DNA of 64,000 nt from Flavobacterium laiguense (GCF_003097655.1 NZ_QCZH01000004.1:124001-188000), one strand, 5' to 3'. Counted from the first letter of the stretch, positions 41,788 to 51,960 are shown. Program-made: numbers and translations. The notes: generated from the letters alone by a model not told the origin.

Positions 41788-42777
41788 ATGATCTTTTTAT
41801 GCAAACCCTATGTAATTTTATTTTTACTATTTTCTATATGTAGTTTCTCGCAAGTTAAAATAATTACAAGTCTACCGGACTCCCCTTCTGACACCATTAC
41901 GAAAAGCCAATCCAATGACACCATTTCGCATTGGACAAACAAAAACACTCTCGGCATAGATATTGCAGAGATTGCCTTTGTCAACTGGAGTGCCGGGGGA
42001 ACAAGCTCCATAACCGGATTGCTAAAAGGACACATCAAACGAGATTATAGAGATAATTATCAAGTTTGGTCAAATGAACTTATTTTTAGATATGGCTTAA
42101 ACAAACAAGAAGGAATTGAACTCAGAAAAACGGATGATGTCTTTAAAATAAACTCTACTTACGGCTACAGAAAAGACACTTTATCGAATTGGTACCATTC
42201 GGCTAAATTCAACTTTAACACCCAATTCTCGAATGGATATAATTATCCAAATACCAAAAAACCTATTTCAAAGCCATTTGCTCCAGCCTACACCTTTTTA
42301 GGAATAGGTTCTGAATACATTAATAAAGCCGAAAAATTTAATTTTTATGCTTCTCCATTGACCTTCAAGAACACTCTAGTTTTAGATCAAACTTTGGCCA
42401 ATCAAGGTGCTTATGGTGTAAAGAAAGCCGTTTATGACTCTCAAGGGAATTTAATCTCCAAAGGGAGAAAATCTAAAACTGAACTCGGTATTTTGGTTAC
42501 GAATTATATCGAAAGAGAAATTGCCACCAATATAACAGTAAAAAACCGTTTGATATTGTTTACGGACTACCTTCATAATTTTGGCAACATCGATGTTGAT
42601 TGGCAATTTCTGGCAGATTTCAAAGTTAACCAACACGTTAAAGTAAACATTGGGCTCCATTTAATATATGATGAGGACATCGAAATCATAGAGGTTGAAA
42701 ATGGTGTGTCTGTAAATAAAGGGGCGAAAATTCAATTAAAACAAGCTCTGGGAATTGGTCTTGAATATACTTTTTAA
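41788..42777 (+). CDS. DUF3078 family outer-membrane-like protein
   Basis: Signal peptide (FLLFSICSFSQ) and a beta-rich body of about 300 residues with alternating patterns (WYHSAKFNFNTQFSNGY, VNIGLHLIYDEDIEII) ending in GLEYTF, consistent with a small outer membrane beta-barrel. DUF3078 is Bacteroidota-specific and its function is unknown. It follows dxs by 40 bases on the same strand and may share its transcript. Confidence 0.85.
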   Translation: MIFLCKPYVILFLLFSICSFSQVKIITSLPDSPSDTITKSQSNDTISHWTNKNTLGIDIAEIAFVNWSAGGTSSITGLLKGHIKRDYRDNYQVWSNELIFRYGLNKQEGIELRKTDDVFKINSTYGYRKDTLSNWYHSAKFNFNTQFSNGYNYPNTKKPISKPFAPAYTFLGIGSEYINKAEKFNFYASPLTFKNTLVLDQTLANQGAYGVKKAVYDSQGNLISKGRKSKTELGILVTNYIEREIATNITVKNRLILFTDYLHNFGNIDVDWQFLADFKVNQHVKVNIGLHLIYDEDIEIIEVENGVSVNKGAKIQLKQALGIGLEYTF

Positions 42778-42781
42778 AACC

Positions 42782-42811
42782 AAAAAAGAGCCTGTATTTA
42801 GACTCTTTTTT
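42782..42811. terminator. Bidirectional terminator between DUF3078 and M36 peptidase genes
   Basis: aaaaaagag / ctctttttt hairpin between two convergent genes, with T runs on both strands. Confidence 0.85.
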
Positions 42812-42829
42812 GATTCTAAAATATGATAT

Positions 42830-45481
42830 CTAATCTATAATCACTTTTTCAACATAGTTCAATCCTTCTCCTTTCATGGTAAGAATGTATACCCCTTTGG
42901 CAAGAGAACTTAGATCCAAGGTTTTTTCGCTTTCAAAATCGGCATCTTTAAGAGTGTAAACAACCCTTCCCGTAATGTCATTAATTTGTATTGAAACCTT
43001 ACCAATATATTGGCTTACCCGTATATTTACAATTCCACTAGACGGATTAGGATATAATTTCATCACCTCTTCATTTTCAAAATCTTTTACGGCAAGTACA
43101 CAACTAGGCATTGTGAAATCTTCAACTTGATCATTTCCTACATTCGCATCCCCAGCAGAAGCATTTTTCCCTAACCCTCTTGCGGCAAAAACTTCCCAAA
43201 TCATACAGAAATTCTGACCGCCAGTTATCGCTTGATCTGCGGCTATAATCGCATCTCTTCCGCTTACAAAAGTAGGACTGCAGGGCTGTAATTTTATCCC
43301 GTCAAGCACTACTTGCATCACTTTATTATTCCCTCCTTTTCCATTATATTTATTGTCATCGTAACTATATTTATTGATATAAGCCCAAGACAAGTCCCAC
43401 AATACAGTAGCCCAAACAGCACCAGTTCCGTGTTCTTCTGTTTGTTCTACACCTTCTTCATCCTTATATTGATACTTGTTGGTATTGGCATACGTCATAG
43501 GATTTATCCCTTTATCGGTAGAATAAGGATAATCCCTTATTCCAAGGCCATCGGTAGGCTCACTGGAAACATAAGTCCCAATGCCTCTTCTGGCTGTACC
43601 TACATCTCCGGGTTTTAATTGCATCATCAATGCGATCCAATCTGACCACCCTTCCCCCATTTGATCCGTATTATCCAAACAACTTGAATTGTTACGTCCA
43701 CCTGCTAAACGAGTTGAAATACCATGCCCGTATTCATGGGCAATTATTCCATTGTCAAAATCTCCATCAGAATTCACAAAAGGATTTGACTCCAATTGCA
43801 ATTTTACGTTAACAGCTTGTGTTTGCATTTGCGCAATTAACGATTCTCCAACTTCTTGACTTACGCTTATAGCAGGAATTGTAATGGTTGCATCAGCACC
43901 AGACATGGTGATTTCTCCAGCTTTATTATTCACTACGATTACAGCAATTGCTCCTGCATCTTGAGCAAATTTAACTTTTACTGAAAAATTACAACCACCT
44001 CTTCTAAGTATTACCATTTTTCCGTTTAAAGCCGCTCCATTAGCTGGCGAAAAACAACCCTCATCGGCTGGATTGGTAGCATTTACATACAATACTAAAT
44101 CAGATTGCAAAAAAGACGGAGCAACAGGCAAATCAACACGACCAGGATTAAACCCGTTTTGCTTTACTACATAACTCCCCGCTATAGAAGAAGGGGAAGT
44201 AACTATCAAAGGTTTTATTGGAGGCGAATAATTCCATAAAAACATTTGCATTCTCGCATTTCTTCCATCATTCCCAGACGAAAAATTGGCATTGTTCATC
44301 TTCTGTGGACTGGCAGCCGATCCATCTTGAGCATCAGCATGTACAAAATCATTACCTGCACCACCTTTACCATAATTATTTTTTTGAAAATTACCATTGG
44401 CTTCATCAAACCCATATTGATACCATACATCATGCATCACATTATTCATATAGAACAAATTAGTATTGGCGGCATTTAATGAATTGGAAGCGGCAACATT
44501 TGCTCCCAAATATGGGAAATCAAACACTAATGAAGCACCTCCATCAGGACTTGTTCCTGCTGTGTCGTTATCTCCATCCATATCATCTTGTGCCCAAACA
44601 TTATTCCCTCTAGTGATTGTATATTCAGAACCTAAAACACCATTCGTATCGTGCCATCCAAAAGGTGATGCCGTTGAATTGGCTGCATTAGAAATTAATT
44701 TTCTAGCAGTATGATTGGGACTTTCATAATTAAATGGAATTACATTATAGGTTCCCTCATTAACCACAGCAATTCTTTTTGAATACAATTGCTTGTAAGT
44801 TAATGGACTTGCGTCTACCAAAACATCCGCAGCAACTACTGAAATTTGCTTTTTTTTATCAAAATTACAAGAAATAATACAATCCTTTTTTTCTAAAATC
44901 TTACCGGTCTGTGCATCTACACGAACACTCCATTTGTGTTCTGGAGCATTAGTATTTATAGTAAAATCCCAAGCCAAAACCAATGTTTTTTCTTTGGTTG
45001 TAAAATACACTAAATTAGCCGAAACAGGCTCTCCTTTCTCTAACCCATTACTAATTACAAACTTATATTTACTTATCGTCTCCAAAATAGCAAATGAAGT
45101 TGTCGGTGAAATTTTTAATTGCTCATAAGCTTTTTTCAACGCCTCAGTTACTGAAAGAGAAGGATTTTTAGCGCTTGCTTTTTTAGACACATTGGCAACA
45201 AATTTTTTATCAGCATTCACAACCTGTCCATTCTTTATTGAAAAATTGGAAACAGATCTAAATATTTCAATACCGTTATATCTTTGTAGTACATAACAGT
45301 TGGTAATAGCCGAATTTGATGTAGTTCCTTCACTTTCTATAATCCAATCATTCACATCACTTGCAGAAAGCCCCGACTTAGCAGTGTTTGAATTTAAGTG
45401 TTTTTGAATTATTTCTTTATTTGATTGTGAAAATGCAAGCAAAGGAATTAAATAAAAGAACAAAAGAGTAATTTTTTTCAT
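42830..45481 (-). CDS. Secreted M36 (fungalysin) metallopeptidase with T9SS sorting domain
   Basis: Preprotein of 883 residues: signal peptide (FFYLIPLLAFSQ), FTP/PepSY-like propeptide (about 25-230), catalytic domain with zinc motif HEYGH in GIIAHEYGHGISTRL and the downstream GEGWSDWIALMM, an inserted PA domain (about 440-560, RRGGCNFSVKVKFAQDAGA), and a type A C-terminal sorting domain (about 810-883, KLYPNPSSGIVNIRV, LAKGVYILTM). It should be exported by the gliding-linked type IX system and digest extracellular protein. Confidence 0.95.
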   Translation of the reverse strand: MKKITLLFFYLIPLLAFSQSNKEIIQKHLNSNTAKSGLSASDVNDWIIESEGTTSNSAITNCYVLQRYNGIEIFRSVSNFSIKNGQVVNADKKFVANVSKKASAKNPSLSVTEALKKAYEQLKISPTTSFAILETISKYKFVISNGLEKGEPVSANLVYFTTKEKTLVLAWDFTINTNAPEHKWSVRVDAQTGKILEKKDCIISCNFDKKKQISVVAADVLVDASPLTYKQLYSKRIAVVNEGTYNVIPFNYESPNHTARKLISNAANSTASPFGWHDTNGVLGSEYTITRGNNVWAQDDMDGDNDTAGTSPDGGASLVFDFPYLGANVAASNSLNAANTNLFYMNNVMHDVWYQYGFDEANGNFQKNNYGKGGAGNDFVHADAQDGSAASPQKMNNANFSSGNDGRNARMQMFLWNYSPPIKPLIVTSPSSIAGSYVVKQNGFNPGRVDLPVAPSFLQSDLVLYVNATNPADEGCFSPANGAALNGKMVILRRGGCNFSVKVKFAQDAGAIAVIVVNNKAGEITMSGADATITIPAISVSQEVGESLIAQMQTQAVNVKLQLESNPFVNSDGDFDNGIIAHEYGHGISTRLAGGRNNSSCLDNTDQMGEGWSDWIALMMQLKPGDVGTARRGIGTYVSSEPTDGLGIRDYPYSTDKGINPMTYANTNKYQYKDEEGVEQTEEHGTGAVWATVLWDLSWAYINKYSYDDNKYNGKGGNNKVMQVVLDGIKLQPCSPTFVSGRDAIIAADQAITGGQNFCMIWEVFAARGLGKNASAGDANVGNDQVEDFTMPSCVLAVKDFENEEVMKLYPNPSSGIVNIRVSQYIGKVSIQINDITGRVVYTLKDADFESEKTLDLSSLAKGVYILTMKGEGLNYVEKVIID

Positions 45482-45575
45482 AAATCGGTTAAGTTTGTTT
45501 AAATGTTGGTTATTACGTACAAATTTAAACGTTTTTTGCGTTTTTAAAACTTTAACAGACTTTAAAGTTAATTAT

Positions 45576-46919
45576 TTAACTTTTTGCCGCGGTTATTGTC
45601 TTATAAAACAATAAAGCATTCCCATCGGTTAGCATAGAAACAAAATGACAAATATGAAGTAGTCTTTCGTATAAATTCTCTTTCTCCAAATGATGCTTTT
45701 CGGGTAACATTTTTAATATTAACCCATCATAATTAGACATTTTCCCTTCATACTTATTATTGAAAGCGGTAATGAATTTGTCCAATATGGTTTGTATAAT
45801 TTGATAGCCTACAATCTCTTTCTCTATAACTTCACGGCTTTGATAGATGTTTTTGACACTAATTTTGATAATATCATCCATTTGTGCCTTGTATTTGCTT
45901 TTATCCGTTAATGCAAAAGGGAATTGTCCATTCAAAATCGCTTCTTCATTTTCAACAAAAACTTTTACGGCGTCATTGATTAAACTCCCAATTGCCAAAG
46001 CACGCAAATAACTAATTCTATCTTCTTTAGTTTCTAATGTTTTATATTTTGAGGTATCAATACTGTCTTTCACCAATTTGATTAAATATTCTAAAGCAAA
46101 ATCTTCTGAAACCAAACCTAAATTGATCCCATCTTCAAAATCAATTATGGTGTAACAAATATCATCGGCGGCTTCTACCAAATAAGCAAGCGGATGTCTT
46201 TCAAAACCAATATCATCACCGGTTTTATTGGCAATCATTCCCATATCTGAAGCGACTTCCTGAAAAAAAGATTTGTCGGTTTGAAAAAAACCATATTTTT
46301 TATCGGCAATGTTTCGCGTTGGTTTTTTAGGCAAACTCTCTTTTGGATATTTCATAAAAGCACCAAGGGTTGCAAACGACAATCTCAAACTTCCTTCCAC
46401 ACCGGGTCTGGAACTATTGAGAACCGAAAATCCATTGGCATTTCCCTCAAAATCGATTAAGTCCTGCCATTCTTTATCGGTTAACCCATCTTTGTATTTT
46501 TGTCCGTTTCCTATAGAAAAATATTCGCCTATCGCTTTCTCCCCAGAATGTCCAAAAGGAGGATTCCCAATATCATGTGCTAAAGATGCGGCCGCCACAA
46601 TAGCTCCAAAATCATTCATCTGATACCCATGAACTTCTTGTAAATATGGATATTTCTCCAAGATTTTTTTTCCAACCAATCGTCCCAATGATCGTCCCAC
46701 AACCGAAACCTCCAGACTGTGTGTCAATCTGGTATGTACAAAATCTGTCTTAGACAACGGTATCACTTGTGTTTTATCCTGTAAACTTCTAAAAGCTGCT
46801 GAGAATACAATTCGATCATAATCGACTTCAAAACCCAAACGGGTTTCGTCCTGCTCGATTCTTAATCTTTTACCTGTGTCTCCTTGTCGTTTTAGTGATA
46901 ATAATTGCTCCCAGTTCAT
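45576..46919 (-). CDS. dgt: Deoxyguanosinetriphosphate triphosphohydrolase (dGTPase)
   Basis: HD-superfamily enzyme of 447 residues removing triphosphate from dNTPs, limiting nucleotide pools. TRLTHSLEVSVVGRSLG and the HD metal site AHDIGNPPFGHSGEKAI are intact; the C-terminal regulatory helices match bacterial dGTPases. The start codon directly follows a degenerate leader repeat and a tcccgata-ac-tatcgga palindrome (46945-46961). No direct neighbour relation is evident. Confidence 0.95.
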   Translation of the reverse strand: MNWEQLLSLKRQGDTGKRLRIEQDETRLGFEVDYDRIVFSAAFRSLQDKTQVIPLSKTDFVHTRLTHSLEVSVVGRSLGRLVGKKILEKYPYLQEVHGYQMNDFGAIVAAASLAHDIGNPPFGHSGEKAIGEYFSIGNGQKYKDGLTDKEWQDLIDFEGNANGFSVLNSSRPGVEGSLRLSFATLGAFMKYPKESLPKKPTRNIADKKYGFFQTDKSFFQEVASDMGMIANKTGDDIGFERHPLAYLVEAADDICYTIIDFEDGINLGLVSEDFALEYLIKLVKDSIDTSKYKTLETKEDRISYLRALAIGSLINDAVKVFVENEEAILNGQFPFALTDKSKYKAQMDDIIKISVKNIYQSREVIEKEIVGYQIIQTILDKFITAFNNKYEGKMSNYDGLILKMLPEKHHLEKENLYERLLHICHFVSMLTDGNALLFYKTITAAKS

Positions 46920-46920
46920 T

Positions 46921-46975
46921 GTGATTTATGATTGTAGATTAACGTCCCGATAACTATCGGAATTGATTTTAGATT
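46921..46975 (-). repeat. Leader repeat and short palindrome upstream of dGTPase
   Basis: On the minus strand cgttaatctacaatcataaa then tcaca-ATG; the palindrome tcccgataactatcgga is at 46945-46961. Same kinds of repeat as at 1165/19840 and 4427/17079. Confidence 0.5.
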
Positions 46976-47065
46976 TAAAAGAACCAAAAATACATTTTAT
47001 TTTAAGACTTTCTTCAGCATTGAAAAATCATTAAGATCAAATCCTAAAATAACAATTTAGCGTTA

Positions 47066-47527
47066 TCAAATAGCCAATGCCGTACTGTGCTTGATTTCGC
47101 CCATCACGAAAACACTCTGTGTATTCCCAATATTCTCGATAGTCGAGAGTTTGTTCATCACAAAATCCTGATAGCTGGACATATCTTCGACCAGAATTTT
47201 CAACATAAAGTCATAATCCCCTGCAATGTTGTAGCATTCGATGATTTCTGGAAGTGCCACTATATCTTTTACAAAATTACTTCCCACATTTCTGGCGTGT
47301 TCTTTGAGGCGAACATTGCAAAATACGGTCATCCCGAGATTGAGTTTTTTCTTGTCCAATAGAGCTACATACTTCATAATATAGCCATCGCGTTCCAGTC
47401 TTTTGATGCGTTCGTAAACTGGAGTAACCGTGAGGAATAATTTACTAGCCAACTCTTTTGTATTGATATTTGAGTTTTCCTGCAGGTGTTTTAAGATTTG
47501 CAAATCGATAGTGTCAATATTTTCCAT
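47066..47527 (-). CDS. Lrp/AsnC family transcriptional regulator
   Basis: N-terminal helix-turn-helix (about 1-60, LQENSNINTKELASKLFLTV, VYERIKRLERDGYI) and C-terminal RAM/AsnC effector domain (AGDYDFMLKILVEDMSSYQD), 153 residues. The start MENIDTIDLQ (47527) fits the family; the upstream open frame is not conserved-looking. Divergent from metE by about 155 bases, so control of metE or response to an amino acid such as methionine is likely but not shown. Confidence 0.92.
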   Translation of the reverse strand: MENIDTIDLQILKHLQENSNINTKELASKLFLTVTPVYERIKRLERDGYIMKYVALLDKKKLNLGMTVFCNVRLKEHARNVGSNFVKDIVALPEIIECYNIAGDYDFMLKILVEDMSSYQDFVMNKLSTIENIGNTQSVFVMGEIKHSTALAI

Positions 47528-47651
47528 AGTTTTTTTTACCGTCAGCATTCGATTACAAAGTTTTATTTCGGACAGATTACTGTCAAAACAACCCAATACA
47601 CATCATTTTACTGAATTAAGACGCTAATTTAAGTTTAATTTTCCAATACAA

Positions 47652-47659
47652 TAACTTTG
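47652..47659 (+). promoter_or_regulatory. Possible -7 box of metE
   Basis: TAACTTTG fits TAnnTTTG and lies 25 bases before the ATG. No SAM or cobalamin riboswitch is seen in the metE leader. Confidence 0.5.
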
Positions 47660-47683
47660 TCCAGTAATAAATACTGACAGAAA

Positions 47684-50008
47684 ATGAAAACAAACAATTT
47701 AGGTTACCCAAGAATTGGTAGCAACAGAGAATTAAAGAAAGCCAATGAACTGTATTGGACAAACAAAATTTCGGCAGAAGAACTTTTGTCCACAGCCGCA
47801 GCAATTAGAAAACAAAACTGGCAATTGCAAGCGGATAAAGGAATTGATTTAATTCCTTCCAATGATTTCTCCCTTTACGATCAAGTATTGGATTTGACAC
47901 TAACCCTTGGCGCAATTCCAGAGCGCTACCACGAATTTGCCCGAACAAACAATTCCCTTGATTTGTATTTTGCAATGGCGAGAGGCGCTCAAAAAGAAGG
48001 ACAAGATGTGGTGGCTATGGAAATGACCAAATGGTTTGACACCAACTATCATTATATCGTTCCTGAATTTACAAAAAACCAAAAATTCGAATTGTTTTCG
48101 ACCAAAATAATTGCCGAATTCATCGAGTCAAAAAAACTAGGAATAGCAACAAAGCCGGTACTTATCGGGCCTGTTTCATATTTATTACTTGGAAAAGAAA
48201 AAGAAGAAGGTTTCCATAGAATTGACCTTATCGAAAAATTATTGCCTGTATATTTTGACATTCTAAGCGCATTAGAAAAAGAAGGTGCAGAATGGATTCA
48301 GTTTGACGAACCTTTTTTGGCCTTGAACTTGACCGACAAAGAACGCAATGCCGTTACTTATGTTTACAACGAAATCAACAAAAAGTTCCCAACTATAAAA
48401 ATAATTCTAGCTAATTATTTTGACTGTTTTGGAGAGAATCTGGACACTGTTTTGGCTTTGCCTGTACACACTTTGCATTTGGATTTGGTGCGTTGCTCGT
48501 CTCAGTTGGATGATATTTTAGAATCTAAACTTTTATCCAAAAACACGACGCTTTCCCTCGGTGTTGTTGACGGAAGGAACATTTGGAAAAATGATTTCAC
48601 AAAATCACTAGCGACTATCAAAAAAGCAATCGATGCTCTAGGTGAAGACAGGATTATGATCGCTCCTTCTTGTTCGCTTATTCACAGCCCGTGTAATTTG
48701 GATTTGGAAACCAATGACGACACCTTGACTCCCGAAATCAAACAATGGCTGGCTTTTGCCAAACAAAAGATTGAGGAAGTAACGCTTCTAAAATCTTTTG
48801 CATCGAATGAGCAAGAAGCCGAAAGTTCACTGCGATTCATTGAAAATACCGTTGCCAATGAAAACCGCAAAACATCCAAACTAATACACAACTCTGTTGT
48901 GAAAAACCGTGTAGCTTCAATCACAGCAAATGATTCAAAACGTAAAAACACGTTTGCTATTCGAAGAAAAAAACAAATAGACGTATTGAATCTTCCTTTA
49001 TTCCCAACCACAACCATTGGTTCGTTTCCACAAACTACCGAAGTGCGCAGTTGGAGAGCCAAGTTCAAAAAAGGAGATTTAAGTCAAGAACAATACAATG
49101 ATTTACTCCAAAAAGAAACCGAAGAAACGATTCGATTTCAAGAGGAAACAGGAATCGATGTTTTGGTTCACGGAGAATTTGAGCGCAACGATATGGTGGA
49201 ATATTTTGGTGAGCAATTGGACGGATTTACCTTTACCAAAAACGGCTGGGTGCAAAGTTATGGTAGCCGTTGTGTGAAACCTCCTGTAATTTATGGTGAT
49301 GTTTCCAGACCAAATCCGATGACGGTAAAATGGGCAGAATTTGCGCAATCGCTTACGCCAAAATGGGTAAAAGGAATGTTAACCGGTCCAGTAACTATCT
49401 TACAATGGTCGTTTGTGCGTAATGACCAACCGCGCTCTGAAACCTGTACACAAATTGCTTTGGCGATACGTGATGAAGTTACCGACCTTGAAAAAGCAGG
49501 AATTAAAATCATCCAGATTGATGAACCTGCAATTCGTGAAGGCTTGCCGTTGCGCAAAGAAGAATGGGCAAATTACCTTGGTTGGGCGATAAAAGCGTTT
49601 CGAATTTCGGCCAGTGGCGTAAAAGACGACACTCAAATTCACACCCACATGTGCTACAGCGAATTCAACGACATTATCCAAAATATTGCCGATATGGATG
49701 CCGATGTGATTACCATAGAATGTTCGCGTTCGCAAATGGAATTATTGGATGTTTTTGCCGATTTTAAATATCCGAACGAAATAGGCCCTGGAGTTTATGA
49801 CATTCACTCGCCACGTGTGCCGTCACGTAACGAAATGGTGAAATTATTAGAAAAAGCTTCGGCTGTTATTCCTGTTGACCAACTTTGGGTAAATCCAGAT
49901 TGTGGTTTAAAAACAAGACATTGGGAAGAAACCAAAAAAGCTTTAATCGAAATGGTCGCTGCCGCCAAAGAAATGCGAGTTACTGTTGAGACTAATGCAA
50001 CAGTTTAA
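47684..50008 (+). CDS. metE: Cobalamin-independent methionine synthase
   Basis: Transfers methyl from methyltetrahydrofolate polyglutamate to homocysteine, using zinc. Double-barrel protein of 774 residues: the N-terminal half starts KTNNLGYPRIGSNRELKKAN; the C-terminal half starts LPLFPTTTIGSFPQT and includes HGEFERNDMVEYFGEQL, HTHMCYSEFND (His and Cys zinc ligands) and WVNPDCGLKTR (second Cys). It makes the methionine that SAM and AhcY recycle. Confidence 0.97.
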   Translation: MKTNNLGYPRIGSNRELKKANELYWTNKISAEELLSTAAAIRKQNWQLQADKGIDLIPSNDFSLYDQVLDLTLTLGAIPERYHEFARTNNSLDLYFAMARGAQKEGQDVVAMEMTKWFDTNYHYIVPEFTKNQKFELFSTKIIAEFIESKKLGIATKPVLIGPVSYLLLGKEKEEGFHRIDLIEKLLPVYFDILSALEKEGAEWIQFDEPFLALNLTDKERNAVTYVYNEINKKFPTIKIILANYFDCFGENLDTVLALPVHTLHLDLVRCSSQLDDILESKLLSKNTTLSLGVVDGRNIWKNDFTKSLATIKKAIDALGEDRIMIAPSCSLIHSPCNLDLETNDDTLTPEIKQWLAFAKQKIEEVTLLKSFASNEQEAESSLRFIENTVANENRKTSKLIHNSVVKNRVASITANDSKRKNTFAIRRKKQIDVLNLPLFPTTTIGSFPQTTEVRSWRAKFKKGDLSQEQYNDLLQKETEETIRFQEETGIDVLVHGEFERNDMVEYFGEQLDGFTFTKNGWVQSYGSRCVKPPVIYGDVSRPNPMTVKWAEFAQSLTPKWVKGMLTGPVTILQWSFVRNDQPRSETCTQIALAIRDEVTDLEKAGIKIIQIDEPAIREGLPLRKEEWANYLGWAIKAFRISASGVKDDTQIHTHMCYSEFNDIIQNIADMDADVITIECSRSQMELLDVFADFKYPNEIGPGVYDIHSPRVPSRNEMVKLLEKASAVIPVDQLWVNPDCGLKTRHWEETKKALIEMVAAAKEMRVTVETNATV

Positions 50009-50017
50009 TTTATAACT

Positions 50018-50057
50018 AAAAAACCCTAGTAGATTTTATAATTTACTAGGGTTTTTA
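50018..50057 (+). terminator. metE terminator
   Basis: aaaaaaccctagta / tactagggttttt hairpin, ten bases after the stop. Confidence 0.88.
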
Positions 50058-50086
50058 CTTATTCAAAACATTCATTTACAATTCCA

Positions 50087-50566
50087 TTAAGGCAAAATAA
50101 TAATTCTCTTTTTTTTCTCAAATTCGTGTTTTTTGACTACATAAGTTTCCGACATAGAATCATGCCATCCCTCTGCGGTTCCACCCAAAAAAGAAAAAGC
50201 CTCAAACGGAATGAATCTACAAAGTGTACGCTTCAAAATGGTTTTATAATTGGGTTTTGAACCATCTTTCATAATCACATAGGTTTGGGTCAAGAATTTT
50301 GCAATTGAACGAGAGAAATACAGCTCGGTCAAATAATAGTAAAAACCAGCAATTACGGCAAAAGAAAGTCCTTTTTCCGATTTTCCCATACCGCTAATCC
50401 AAATCTTCAGAAAAGAACTATTGATAACATCCGCAAATATGGCTATTGTTGTTCCGACTGTAATCCAAATCACATACCCTATCGCCAAGTCCATGATTAA
50501 ATTTGACAAACGCTGTCCCCTTGAAGCCAATAAATCATCTGTAACTGTAATTTTTTTACTTTCCAT
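50087..50566 (-). CDS. RDD family membrane protein
   Basis: About 159 residues with three or four hydrophobic segments and the RDD-type start LASRGQRLSNLIMDLAIGYV. RDD proteins are membrane proteins of unclear role, some acting as Na+/H+ antiporters. Start at MESKKITVTD (50566). A monocistronic gene between metE and the ATPase gene. Confidence 0.8.
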   Translation of the reverse strand: MESKKITVTDDLLASRGQRLSNLIMDLAIGYVIWITVGTTIAIFADVINSSFLKIWISGMGKSEKGLSFAVIAGFYYYLTELYFSRSIAKFLTQTYVIMKDGSKPNYKTILKRTLCRFIPFEAFSFLGGTAEGWHDSMSETYVVKKHEFEKKKRIIILP

Positions 50567-50719
50567 ATTTTCTGTTTTTAATACTATAAACAAAACATAC
50601 CAAAACTATAACCCCCTCAAATATAAGGAATTAATTTTACAATTATGAATTAAGAAACTACCAATTGTCTTGTTATTTATTAATCAAAAAACTAAGATTT
50701 TTTTAGAGCACAAAGCCTT

Positions 50720-51424
50720 TTACTTTTGCTTCTTAATCTCTGCTTGGATGACATTGTTTTTCACTTCTTTGAGTAAATGATTTTTCGCTTCCGCAAAAGT
50801 AACGTTATAAATACGAGTCACTTCTTGGAATTCTATGGGATATTTTGCGAGTAACTTCTCGTAATAACTATCCAAAACCGCAGCGGAAGGAGCCGTAAAT
50901 TCCAGTTGCATTTCAAAACGACGCACTAAAGCTTCGTCTATCATTTGGATTTGATTCGTAGCGGCGATTAATACCGATCGATTTGGGAAATTATCTATTA
51001 GTTGAATAATCGAGTTGACTACTCGTTTCATTTCGGTACTGTCTTTGTTGTCGTAATCCCGAATCTGACCTAAGGAATCAAATTCATCAAAGAATAAAAC
51101 CGAACTTTCGTATTGCACTTCCTTGAACAATCCTTCGATATTCTTGGAAGTTTCCCCCAACTTGGAAGATACAATTCGGGAAAGATTGACAATGATTATT
51201 TTTTTGTCCAGTTTTCTGGCAATACCTTTGGCCGTCATCGTTTTTCCGCAGCCTGTTTTGCCGTGCAACAGTATTTTATTAACTACAGGCAACTCATATT
51301 GTTCCAAAACTTGCTTGAATTGGTATTCCTTCAAAAACTGATTAATTTGCCCTGAAACGGCATCATTGAAGACTACATCTTCAAGATGAACAATGCTTCG
51401 GTCTGTAAAATATAATAAACTCAA
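50720..51424 (-). CDS. AAA family ATPase (FtsH/SpoVK-like core)
   Basis: Single AAA module of 234 residues: Walker A LLHGKTGCGKTMTAKG, Walker B SVLFFDEFDSLG, sensor 1 VLIAATNQ and the arginine finger region DEALVRRFEMQLEF. No protease or partner domain is attached. Followed upstream on the strand by a toxin-antitoxin pair. A chaperone or unfoldase role is likely; the partner is unknown. Confidence 0.88.
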   Translation of the reverse strand: MSLLYFTDRSIVHLEDVVFNDAVSGQINQFLKEYQFKQVLEQYELPVVNKILLHGKTGCGKTMTAKGIARKLDKKIIIVNLSRIVSSKLGETSKNIEGLFKEVQYESSVLFFDEFDSLGQIRDYDNKDSTEMKRVVNSIIQLIDNFPNRSVLIAATNQIQMIDEALVRRFEMQLEFTAPSAAVLDSYYEKLLAKYPIEFQEVTRIYNVTFAEAKNHLLKEVKNNVIQAEIKKQK

Positions 51425-51454
51425 GGGGATTGGTTTTTTAAAGAAATTTTAACT

Positions 51455-51754
51455 TCACAAAGTTAGTCTTTTGGACCAATTTTTAGGAGAACGAGAGGTA
51501 TGAAAAACACCAATAACTATAATTTCGTTTTTTTCAAATCTATAATGAATACCATAAGGAAATCTTGAAATAAACCGTATTTTTATATTTTTATACCTTT
51601 TTTGGAATACTTCTGGATTTCTTAAAATAGCATCAATTCCTGCTTCCAAACAAAGTTCAAAATCATAGGAAAGCCCTATTCTTTGATCTTCATACCAAAG
51701 AACAATATCTTCAATATCAAATAATGCTTCTCTTACGAAATGAATTTTATACAC
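51455..51754 (-). CDS. RelE/ParE-type toxin
   Basis: A 99-residue protein with the ParE/RelE fold features (VREALFDIEDIVLWYEDQRI, NPEVFQKRYKNIKIRFISRF, IIVIGVFHTSRSPKNW). Its GTG start shares one base with the antitoxin stop (TAGTG), so the two are translationally coupled. ParE members poison gyrase and RelE members cut mRNA; which applies is not clear. Confidence 0.85.
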   Translation of the reverse strand: MYKIHFVREALFDIEDIVLWYEDQRIGLSYDFELCLEAGIDAILRNPEVFQKRYKNIKIRFISRFPYGIHYRFEKNEIIVIGVFHTSRSPKNWSKRLTL

Positions 51755-51960
51755 TATCGAATAGATTTTAAATGACTTTTAACCTCATCCCATGTATATA
51801 ATTCTGTTTTCCCTTCTTCTAAATTTTTTATTCTAATATCTAATTCTCTTTCCACATCATCAGAAATTTCTAGATCCTTCTTAGAAACACTGTCCCATAA
51901 CTGCTCGGCAAGAACAATTTTTTCTGCATTGCTGTATTTAGATAAATTTTTAATTTCCAT
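51754..51960 (-). CDS. Addiction module antitoxin, Phd/RelB-like component
   Basis: About 68 residues beginning [20 protein letters not shown]; the pattern [20 protein letters not shown] matches the antitoxin family that pairs with this toxin group (addiction module component, TIGR02574-like). The upstream open frame of 13 residues is probably not coding. It precedes the toxin gene, as usual. Confidence 0.8.
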
